Positions 1 through 5,402 of a stretch of 6,200 nt of DNA are shown here, piece after piece. Under the pieces are notes generated by a model. The model made no database searches. It was not told where the DNA came from and saw nothing but the letters and a program-made list of their open reading frames with translations. The stretch's first letter is position 1. Every line of letters starts with the position of its first letter. Source of the DNA: CAYVZU01 sp964455935. Lineage in GTDB: Bacteria; Fibrobacterota; CAYVZU01. The DNA is taken from NCBI GenBank assembly GCA_964455935.1, contig CAYVZU010000169.1, positions 1 through 6,200 of the forward strand, written 5' to 3'. The translations under genes were made by a program, and so were the position numbers.

Positions 1-340
1 TCGAGCGGGGATAGCCGACGAATTGGCCGCTAAAAACAATCACGAACATAAAGCACAAGGACGAGAGCCCGGCGGCCTTGGTGATGTCGAGCAAGTCGTC
101 GACACTCACGTAACGCCAAATGCCCTGGTAAAGACGGAAAATCCCAGAAAATACCAGAAAAAGAACAATATTGATCGGCAAGGATAATGCAAAGCGCTGG
201 GGGTAGTAGCCCCAGCCCAGCGTGAAATCGAACCGGATAAGAAATGAGAGGAAAAGGGCCCCGCCTGCAAACAAGGCGTGAAGGAGAACAATAAAGGGAA
301 GTCTATACCGAACGATTGGGTGTTTGAGGGGCAGTTCCAT
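1..340 (-). CDS. CapD/WbpM-type nucleotide-sugar dehydratase, N-terminal membrane domain (3' end outside window)
   Basis: Reading the minus strand from ATG at 340 gives 113 residues open to the window edge. They match the start of large membrane-bound polysaccharide dehydratases (WbpM, CapD, PglF; about 600 or more residues), which convert UDP-GlcNAc to a UDP-4-keto-6-deoxy sugar. Three hydrophobic segments are visible: about 14-37, 51-71 and 87-108. The family hallmark FRLYQGIWRYVSVDDLLDI (68-86) lies between the second and third, and YPRS appears at the very edge, as expected before the CoA-binding-like domain. The catalytic SDR domain would lie beyond position 1, so activity cannot be judged. 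The gene follows the phosphoglycosyl transferase after 64 bases, the same pairing as wbpL-wbpM. The start is secured by the GGGAGA site and the in-frame stop just upstream. Confidence 0.9.
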   Translation of the reverse strand, partial: MELPLKHPIVRYRLPFIVLLHALFAGGALFLSFLIRFDFTLGWGYYPQRFALSLPINIVLFLVFSGIFRLYQGIWRYVSVDDLLDITKAAGLSSLCFMFVIVFSGQFVGYPRS

Positions 341-350
341 CTACCGTAAT

Positions 351-356
351 TCTCCC
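351..356 (-). promoter_or_regulatory. Ribosome binding site of the CapD-like gene
   Basis: GGGAGA on the minus strand lies ten bases upstream of the ATG at 340. An in-frame TAG (341-343) sits directly before that ATG, so no upstream start is possible. Both points support the start of the partial gene at the window edge. Confidence 0.6.
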
Positions 357-381
357 AGGAATTTTGAATATATATATTCCT
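357..381. repeat. AT-rich perfect palindrome in the PGT-dehydratase gap
   Basis: GAATATATATATTC (366-379) is a perfect 14-base palindrome, flanked by a second match of AGGAAT (357-362) with ATTCCT (376-381). It lies in the 64-base gap between the transferase stop and the dehydratase start. It could be an operator, an AT-rich promoter element or simply AT-rich spacer; there is no T-run to call a terminator. Confidence 0.4.
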
Positions 382-404
382 GTCCGGCGAGGGCCGATTG
401 TTTC

Positions 405-989
405 TTAGTGGCTTACGCCCTTGCCGCGAACCGAGTTCAGCACTGTCAGTATAATGATCCGCAGGTCCAGAAAAAACGACCGATGGCGCAGGTAGTACTC
501 GTCCAGTGCCACTTTATCCGGTATGGCAAGCTCGTCACGGCCGTTGACCTGGGCCCAGCCGGTAAGGCCGGGGGCGATCCTATGAATACCCTTGCTTGTC
601 CGCAGAGCAACCAAATCATCCTGATTAAACAGGGCAGGCCTTGGTCCCACAAAACTGATATCGCCTTTGAGGATATTGTAAATCTGCGGTACTTCATCCA
701 AGCTTAGTTTGCGAAGGTACTTTCCAACCCACGTGACATATTGTTCAGGATTGACCAGAAGGTGCGTTGCGACATGCGGCGTGTCGATTCGCATGGTGCG
801 GAGTTTTGCCATACGGAAAATATTGTTGCTAAAACCAACCCTATCGGACCAATGAATGGCAGGACCTTTTGAAGTGATACGGATAAGAAAAGCGAGCACA
901 AGCATAATGAGAATAAGAAACGGCAGCAGTAGAAGCGCAAAGGACAGGTCAAAAATTCGTTTTGAAAGAGGCATTCCACGACTATTCAT
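405..989 (-). CDS. Undecaprenyl-phosphate phosphoglycosyl transferase (small monotopic PGT)
   Basis: This 194-residue bacterial sugar transferase (PF02397) moves a sugar-1-phosphate from a UDP-sugar to undecaprenyl phosphate, starting the lipid-linked glycan at the inner membrane. It is the minimal PglC-type form, with no extra N-terminal membrane domain. SKRIFDLSFALLLLPFLILI begins the single hydrophobic segment (about 12-38); Pro23 sits where PglC has the helix break of its re-entrant helix. Next come KLRTM (62-66), the catalytic Asp98-Glu99 in LRKLSLDEVPQIYNILKGD, the VGPRP motif (114-118), and APGLTGWAQVNGRD (139-152). It overlaps the heparinase-like stop by eight bases. The likely substrate is a UDP-6-deoxy-HexNAc such as QuiNAc or FucNAc, inferred from the neighbouring SDR and dehydratase. 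Confidence 0.95.
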   Translation of the reverse strand: MNSRGMPLSKRIFDLSFALLLLPFLILIMLVLAFLIRITSKGPAIHWSDRVGFSNNIFRMAKLRTMRIDTPHVATHLLVNPEQYVTWVGKYLRKLSLDEVPQIYNILKGDISFVGPRPALFNQDDLVALRTSKGIHRIAPGLTGWAQVNGRDELAIPDKVALDEYYLRHRSFFLDLRIIILTVLNSVRGKGVSH

Positions 990-2727
990 GGGGAATTGCC
1001 TCCAATTCCGATTTCAGAACACGCCGGCGCACGCCATCGAGGACCACGCCCGTCTGCTCATGCTGCTTCTGGCCCGCAACGATAACGGTGGTGAGAATTG
1101 AGGTGCCTTTCTCCGCGTTACCGGTGATTCTGAGCATGGGCCTTAAATACTTTTCTCCAAACGAATCCGAAGCCCAGGACTCCTCTAATTGTGCTCTTGC
1201 ACCGGCGCCGCGAATAGCAACCGTACCGGCCACGCTACCCGCCGTGAAATAAAAATGGTTTTCCTTGTCGGCGGCCAACACTTTCACATTTTTGCCGAAG
1301 TGTAAGAGGCTTTCGAATCCGGTTGTTCTTCCCTTATTGCCGATATGATCACAGACGGCAACCCCTTCATCGTCTTCAAGGAGCAGTACAGTGCGGAAAA
1401 TATTGACCGCAAGCCGTGCATACCCATTAAACCCGCACTGCACAACGCGACCGTCCTTGCTTGCCATGAGACCGAATGGGTAACCCCGGCGCCCTACCCG
1501 GAAGCTACCCCATATTTCGTTTGGCTCCATGCCGGCTATTCGCAAAACATTATGCGCCTGTGCGGAACGGAAGTAAGTGCGCCACTTCCCGCTTGCGTAT
1601 TCATAAACGCCCGAGTCGGTTACAATTTCCTGCCCGTCAAGGTTGAGCAAAAAGGAAAGCGTGTCACTGTGCGAGTGGGCGCACAGGAAGTCCGGCCCGA
1701 TTTTGCCAACATCGAAAACCAGTCTCATCCGGTCCGAATTATAGACATAAAGACCGGTATGGGGCATCAACGAATGCCATCGGCCGGGTATTTCCCTGGG
1801 AAGGGGGATCTTCTCCGCAATGCTTGAGAGCAGGTGCTCCGGGTTGTATTCCTGATCCTGCACCGTGTCATTCAGCAGCGGCAGACGGCCATGCCAGACC
1901 AGTTTGGAGAGGAAAGACGCCATGGAACAGATGGACGGCGCCAGACATTCCGCGTCCGCGGGTCGCAGCAGTTCGAGATTGGCGTAAATGATCCAAAGGT
2001 CTTCCAAAACATGGCAGTGGTACATGGGGCTTCGCTCGTAGTGCCCGCCGTCCGGGAGAATTTGCTCGCCAAGTTCTTGCCGAAGCACCTTGAGGCCGCG
2101 GTCCACGAAAGATGGGGTATTGAAGAACAACCCGCCCAGGATCAGGGCCTTGCAGTCACGAACCAAGTGGTTTCCAAGAACGTCGAATTCAAGATTATCA
2201 TACAGGTACTCAAGCTGGTTGCGAAGGGAATTTGCGAGTTTAAGTTTGAAGACCGGTGAAAATGTGCTTTCAAACCGGCCGCAGGTCCAAAACCAGTTGC
2301 AGATCCGGTTCGACACGACAAAAGGGTGCCAGGTGTCGGCATGTCGAGGCTCCACTTTCCGCATCCAGTCATCCGCCAGTTTCTCGATCCGCTCCGGGTC
2401 CTGCTCTGACAATAGGTATTCAAACGAATGCAGGTGAAAAACCCACAAACGACTCGCTTGCGGAGGCAGCCAATCGCCTGCGATGTCTTGGCTGATATTG
2501 AGAAAGCAGAAATTCCAAAATCCTGGGCCCCATTGGGCTGTTCCTTTGCGTTGGGGCGGATTCGCCAGCAACATGAACTCCGGTATGCGGTCGTAATACT
2601 GCCGCTTGTAGCTCCGAGGAGGATGAAATACCGGGCCCAAAAGCCTCCGCGCGGCACGGTGGTAAATCTGCAATGGCTTCAAGTGGCGAACCGTACGAAA
2701 GTAAAGCGGGATTTGTTTTAAATTCAT
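982..2727 (-). CDS. Heparinase II/III-like polysaccharide lyase family protein
   Basis: This 581-residue protein has the two-part architecture of heparinase II/III and alginate-lyase relatives: an alpha/alpha toroid (roughly residues 90-300) and a C-terminal beta-sandwich (about 320-560). Such enzymes cleave uronic-acid-containing polysaccharides by beta-elimination. Characteristic motifs are GNHLVRD (185-191, the conserved Asn-His), LPDGGHYERSPMYHCHVLED (224-243), CAHSHSDTLSF (349-359), VTDSGVYEY (369-377) and FRSAQAHNVLRI (386-397), so the likely catalytic Asn/His/Tyr positions are kept. The N-terminus (MNLKQIPLYFRTVRHLKPLQ) is basic and has no signal peptide, unlike secreted lyases. The start is the ATG at 2727, 39 bases after the SDR stop, with no strong Shine-Dalgarno. 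The TAG stop overlaps the next gene by eight bases. Similar genes recur in O-antigen-type loci, but I know of no settled function there; glycan trimming or a repurposed non-lyase role are both open. Confidence 0.88.
   Translation of the reverse strand: MNLKQIPLYFRTVRHLKPLQIYHRAARRLLGPVFHPPRSYKRQYYDRIPEFMLLANPPQRKGTAQWGPGFWNFCFLNISQDIAGDWLPPQASRLWVFHLHSFEYLLSEQDPERIEKLADDWMRKVEPRHADTWHPFVVSNRICNWFWTCGRFESTFSPVFKLKLANSLRNQLEYLYDNLEFDVLGNHLVRDCKALILGGLFFNTPSFVDRGLKVLRQELGEQILPDGGHYERSPMYHCHVLEDLWIIYANLELLRPADAECLAPSICSMASFLSKLVWHGRLPLLNDTVQDQEYNPEHLLSSIAEKIPLPREIPGRWHSLMPHTGLYVYNSDRMRLVFDVGKIGPDFLCAHSHSDTLSFLLNLDGQEIVTDSGVYEYASGKWRTYFRSAQAHNVLRIAGMEPNEIWGSFRVGRRGYPFGLMASKDGRVVQCGFNGYARLAVNIFRTVLLLEDDEGVAVCDHIGNKGRTTGFESLLHFGKNVKVLAADKENHFYFTAGSVAGTVAIRGAGARAQLEESWASDSFGEKYLRPMLRITGNAEKGTSILTTVIVAGQKQHEQTGVVLDGVRRRVLKSELEAIPHE
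999..1003 (-). promoter_or_regulatory. Ribosome binding site of the phosphoglycosyl transferase
   Basis: GGAGG on the minus strand lies nine bases upstream of the ATG at 989, inside the last codons of the heparinase-like gene. It fixes the ATG at 989 rather than the internal ATG at 974 as the start, and it is the strongest Shine-Dalgarno I see in the window. Confidence 0.75.
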
Positions 2728-2766
2728 GGTTCAATCAGACCACTTTCTCTATGGCCGTGCATTTGC

Positions 2767-3633
2767 CTACTGTTTTTCAAAAACGGTTTTCGTGTCGTAG
2801 GCCGGTGGGCACAGCAGCTTCTGCAAAGGCGACAGAAGGCTCACGCGCATGGACCCTGGAGCCGCGCGCAGAAGGATGTTGGCAAATCCATAAATTGCCT
2901 TTGCATTCAACCGGAGAGCAAGCCGCGGCCTCTGTCCCAAATAATCCATAATGTCCATTGGCGAAAGCGGAATGGCATCGGCCAAAATGCGAATTGTGTT
3001 CGCCTGCGGGAAGGCCAGGAGATCAACGACCCGCTTCACCAAAGTATCTAGATGCAGAAAGGTGAATCGTTTTTCTGAAGGTGACAAAAGAAGCGTAATC
3101 GGTCCCATTTGCGGTACTCTCTTAACCAGATCGCTTGTTATCCCTTTCGAGTATACGGGCGCAAGGCGAACAATTGAAAACGGCAGCCCGGATCGAATCA
3201 CTTCCTCTTCCGCAAGCTTTTTGCTTTGACCGTATGGATCAGGCGGGTGTGGAACCGTATGGGCTGAAAGGGGCGGGCCGTCCGCCGGGGAATAAACCGA
3301 AATCGTGCTGAAGAACAGAAAAAGGGCAATGGGCCGGGGAAGGGCCTGCAGCAGGTTGCGCGTGCCGATATGGTTGACGCCCATGATCCGGCTTGGCGTG
3401 AACCGCTGAATGTTATGAGCCAACGCGGCGGCGTGGATCCCGAAGTCAAACGATTTACCCTGAAAAAAGCCCGCCAGTTCGCCTGGGTTTGTGAGATCGA
3501 TCTTTTCCACGAATTCGGCGGGCTGCAGATCGATGCCCACGACCCTGGCGCCAAGTTGCCGAAGGGAATCGGCTAATGCGGAGCCGATTCTACCCGCCGC
3601 ACCGGTAATAAGAATGTTACGGCCTGCAAGCAT
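2767..3633 (-). CDS. NAD-dependent epimerase/dehydratase (extended SDR), possible nucleotide-sugar 4-reductase
   Basis: This 288-residue extended SDR is expected to act on a nucleotide sugar in the cytoplasm. It opens with the Rossmann motif ITGAAGRIG (Gly11, Gly14, Gly17) and an acidic residue after beta-2 (GIDLQ, Asp35), which favours NAD(H). IHAAALAHN (66-74) follows. The active site has FSTISVY (Thr110 as the likely Ser/Thr partner) and Tyr134-x3-Lys138 in PYGQSKKLAEE. The substrate half includes LPFSIVRLAPVYSKG and RFTFLHLDTL. It is a little shorter than usual (300-330). It overlaps the deacetylase stop by 17 bases, so it is probably translationally coupled. Its place ahead of a phosphoglycosyl transferase and a CapD-type dehydratase recalls WbjF/WbpV, so reduction of a UDP-4-keto-6-deoxy-HexNAc is a reasonable guess. 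Motifs alone do not separate epimerase from reductase. Confidence 0.9.
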   Translation of the reverse strand: MLAGRNILITGAAGRIGSALADSLRQLGARVVGIDLQPAEFVEKIDLTNPGELAGFFQGKSFDFGIHAAALAHNIQRFTPSRIMGVNHIGTRNLLQALPRPIALFLFFSTISVYSPADGPPLSAHTVPHPPDPYGQSKKLAEEEVIRSGLPFSIVRLAPVYSKGITSDLVKRVPQMGPITLLLSPSEKRFTFLHLDTLVKRVVDLLAFPQANTIRILADAIPLSPMDIMDYLGQRPRLALRLNAKAIYGFANILLRAAPGSMRVSLLSPLQKLLCPPAYDTKTVFEKQ

Positions 3634-4459
3634 TCTTCAGGTACTCGCCAAAGGTGAGAAACTCAAAGCCCTGCGTCCTGCAAATCCGGATCACATTCTG
3701 TACCCGAGGCAAGGCCCTCTTCCGGCCAATCCAGAATCGCAGTTGATCTTTCCACCCAACGCCCGCCAGCGGTACTCGCATTAGCGTGCATTCGAAAGGG
3801 TGGATGTAGAGAAGATAGGATTTCCAATGCCTCAATGCCCGCGCCAAAAGAAGCCGAAACACAAGAAATGGGAAGATTCTCAGGTAGCCGCCACCGGAGA
3901 TGGGTATTCTGCGGTTCAGCACCAGGGTAGTCGGGATTTTAAATTCGTGAAATTCGTCATTGCGGTAGATCCATTCCGAAACCTCTGTCCACTGGGCGAG
4001 ATCAACTGTGCCATACAGCGGATGCAGAGAGAAATCGATCACCGAGGAATCGTATTTGAACTCGGCAGCCCGCACGATTTCAAGCTTGGCGGAGTTCATG
4101 GAAAAGCATGGCGCCCTGTATCCCAGGACCGGCACGCCGGTCATCTCTTCGAGATTCGCCTTGGCCTGCCGGACTTCCGTTTCAAACTGTCTGTCCGGCA
4201 TAGATGACAGCAGCCGATGGGTTAACCCGTGCGAGCCGATCTCATGCCCGGCCTGGAGAATGTCGCGAAGCAGGGCCTTGTTCTTCTTCGCCACGGAATC
4301 CAGGACAAAAAAGCTGGCCCTCACATTCAAATTATCGAGAACTTCAAGAAGCTTTTCAACGCCCAAAGCAACGGAAATGCTCTTATCAAGGGCATAACGC
4401 TGCAGATATTCCAGATCAAACCATTCTTCGAAATCCAGAGTTAAGAACGCTGGCTTCAT
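3617..4459 (-). CDS. Polysaccharide deacetylase, NodB domain with DUF3473-like C-terminus
   Basis: This 280-residue metal-dependent carbohydrate esterase (CE4, NodB homology) would remove N- or O-acetyl groups from a glycan or lipid-linked intermediate. The motifs are complete: the first is LTLDFEEWF (Asp9, Glu11), the metal-binding HxxxH is GHEIGSHGLTHR (His77, His81), RAP of motif 3 is YRAPCFS (Arg115), and a late HPFE (His220) matches the LxxHP position. ISGGGYLRIFP (188-197) followed by IHPFE resembles the extension of the exosortase-associated (XrtA/PEP-CTERM) deacetylase group. There is no signal peptide, so action on the cytoplasmic side is likely. I chose ATG at 4459: the protein then begins MKPAFLTLDFE, as is usual for this group, with GAG six bases upstream. 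The GTG at 4507 would start inside a palindromic repeat. Its TAA overlaps the start of the SDR gene by 17 bases. The exact substrate cannot be read from the sequence. Confidence 0.9.
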   Translation of the reverse strand: MKPAFLTLDFEEWFDLEYLQRYALDKSISVALGVEKLLEVLDNLNVRASFFVLDSVAKKNKALLRDILQAGHEIGSHGLTHRLLSSMPDRQFETEVRQAKANLEEMTGVPVLGYRAPCFSMNSAKLEIVRAAEFKYDSSVIDFSLHPLYGTVDLAQWTEVSEWIYRNDEFHEFKIPTTLVLNRRIPISGGGYLRIFPFLVFRLLLARALRHWKSYLLYIHPFECTLMRVPLAGVGWKDQLRFWIGRKRALPRVQNVIRICRTQGFEFLTFGEYLKNACRP

Positions 4460-4492
4460 GCATTGCTCGTCATGGCAGATAACGATTCTGTA

Positions 4493-4547
4493 GGGACACG
4501 CATCCACCCTCCGCAGTAGACTGCTACGGAGGACGGGTGCCGTGTCC
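4493..4547. repeat. Long nested inverted repeat (possible REP-like element)
   Basis: The outer arms are perfect: GGACACG at 4494-4500 and CGTGTCC at 4541-4547. Inside, CACCC (4505-4509) matches GGGTG (4535-4539). The core CCTCCG (4508-4513) matches CGGAGG (4527-4532), and it encloses an imperfect inner palindrome around CAGTAGACTGCTA. The CACCC/GGGTG and CCTCCG/CGGAGG pairings share two bases, so they are partly alternative and leave a small bulge. The element lies in the leader of the deacetylase gene, about 35 bases upstream of its ATG. An RNA hairpin there could affect read-through or translation. The layered arms look like one palindromic repeat sitting inside another. Confidence 0.7.
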
Positions 4548-4563
4548 GCTCATGAGAAAACGG

Positions 4564-4628
4564 ACAGGATAACAGGATCAATAATGCTCTCATCCTGTCT
4601 ATCTCCTCTCTTATCCAGTACATCCTGT
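4564..4628. repeat. Palindromic cluster of ACAGGAT / ATCCTGT heptamers
   Basis: On the + strand two direct copies of ACAGGAT (4564-4570 and 4572-4578, eight bases apart) are followed by inverted copies: ATCCTGT at 4592-4598, the variant ATCCAGT at 4613-4619, and ATCCTGT at 4622-4628. The arms can pair in several registers, giving alternative stem-loops in RNA from either strand. The cluster starts six bases after the formyltransferase stop. Read in the direction of transcription, the distal arm (ATCCTGTTATCCTGTCCG) is followed by TTTTC, so it could act as a weak terminator or an mRNA-stabilising hairpin. I recall similar interspersed ACAGGAT palindromes between genes in environmental bacterial genomes, but this is memory, not a search. 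Confidence 0.75.
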
Positions 4629-4634
4629 CAAATC

Positions 4635-5402
4635 TCAAATCAGCCGAAAGCCTTTGGCCCTGAATTCACGAGCCTGGGCAACTGTTGGCCAGCTAAAATA
4701 CGAGCCCTCATTAATCCGGTTCTCACTGGGTGTGATCCGGCCAGCCTCGAGGTCGTCCATGACCCGAACCAGCAATTCGCCGCCGGCTTCTTTTGTCTTG
4801 CGGATCACGTCATATATTGTGCGGATTCCCTGCAATTCGACCTTTGTCTGCCCATAGATCGCGCCATCGTCGATGTCCGCCCCCATCGTGTGGACTGTAG
4901 CGCCCGTAAAGCGTTCATTGTGCAGCAGAACCCAAAAGCTGGGCAAAAGGCCGCGATAATTGGGAAGAAGGCTGCAATGCAGGTTAACACAGCCAAGCCG
5001 GGGCAAGGAGAGCAGGGGTTCCCTTATAATCTGTGGGGCGGAAAACGAAACGATCAAGTCCGGCCGGAGGCTTTCTATTTTGGCCACCAACTGCGAATCG
5101 TTAATCCTGGCCGTGCGAACCAGCGGAATACCGAATTTGCGCGCGAGAACTCCCACGCCCGTCAACTCGGGCTGTCGCTTAATATTGCAGGCGCATTGCT
5201 CCTTAACGGCGGCTATCCCAAGCTTAAGAAAAGGGAGTGGGCCAAACCACCGAATGAACTTTGCTTTCATATTAACAAGCGAACCCGTTGTATCGGCCAC
5301 AACCAGCATCTGTATCTTGTGGCCGGCTGCAAGAATCTTCATTACGTTCTTTGGAATGACAAACCTGTCTTCCTGCAGGAGCACGACAACTTTCAATGAC
5401 AT
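4635..5402 (-). CDS. Formyltransferase, probably sugar N-formyltransferase
   Basis: This 255-residue protein belongs to the formyl transferase family shared by methionyl-tRNA formyltransferase, GAR transformylase and nucleotide-sugar N-formyltransferases, which use N10-formyltetrahydrofolate. The core signature VNLHCSLLPNYRG gives Asn140 and His142, and MGADIDDGAIYGQ gives Asp178. The 36-residue His-to-Asp spacing equals that of E. coli Fmt (His108-Asp144), so the catalytic triad is intact. After the core comes only a short tail of about 70 residues, with no recognisable C-terminal OB domain of the tRNA-type enzyme. I chose ATG at 5402 because GGGGTG (5409-5414) lies six bases upstream; an in-frame GTG at 5411 sits inside that site and is less likely. 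The start overlaps the glycosyltransferase stop by 10 bases. The context favours formylation of an amino sugar (compare VioF, QdtF, WbkC), but no sugar aminotransferase is visible in this window. A role on tRNA cannot be excluded. Confidence 0.88.
   Translation of the reverse strand: MSLKVVVLLQEDRFVIPKNVMKILAAGHKIQMLVVADTTGSLVNMKAKFIRWFGPLPFLKLGIAAVKEQCACNIKRQPELTGVGVLARKFGIPLVRTARINDSQLVAKIESLRPDLIVSFSAPQIIREPLLSLPRLGCVNLHCSLLPNYRGLLPSFWVLLHNERFTGATVHTMGADIDDGAIYGQTKVELQGIRTIYDVIRKTKEAGGELLVRVMDDLEAGRITPSENRINEGSYFSWPTVAQAREFRAKGFRLI

Noticed and set aside
106..291. A 61-residue minus-strand frame near the window start
   Set aside because: It is out of frame with the clearly homologous CapD/WbpM-type membrane domain read from 340 to 1.
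1345..2259. Two plus-strand open frames (1345-1827 and 1834-2259) antisense to the heparinase-like gene
   Set aside because: They oppose a full-length gene with conserved motifs throughout, and their translations match no family I recognise.
4460..4507. GTG at 4507 as the deacetylase start
   Set aside because: The extra 16 residues include repeat-derived sequence, and the family pattern begins at MKPAFLTLDFE from the ATG at 4459.
4493..4630. CRISPR array
   Set aside because: The repeat units are heptamers and arms in inverted orientation, with no regular direct repeats of 23-40 bases or equal spacers.
4456..4638. A 60-residue minus-strand frame across the intergenic repeats, with a TTG start overlapping the formyltransferase stop
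   Set aside because: Its sequence is a translation of the palindromes and it runs into the deacetylase start; no ribosome site or protein-like composition supports it.
4542..5399. A 285-residue plus-strand open frame antisense to the formyltransferase
   Set aside because: It lies almost wholly opposite a gene with intact catalytic motifs, begins inside the palindromic repeats, and its translation shows no recognisable family features.
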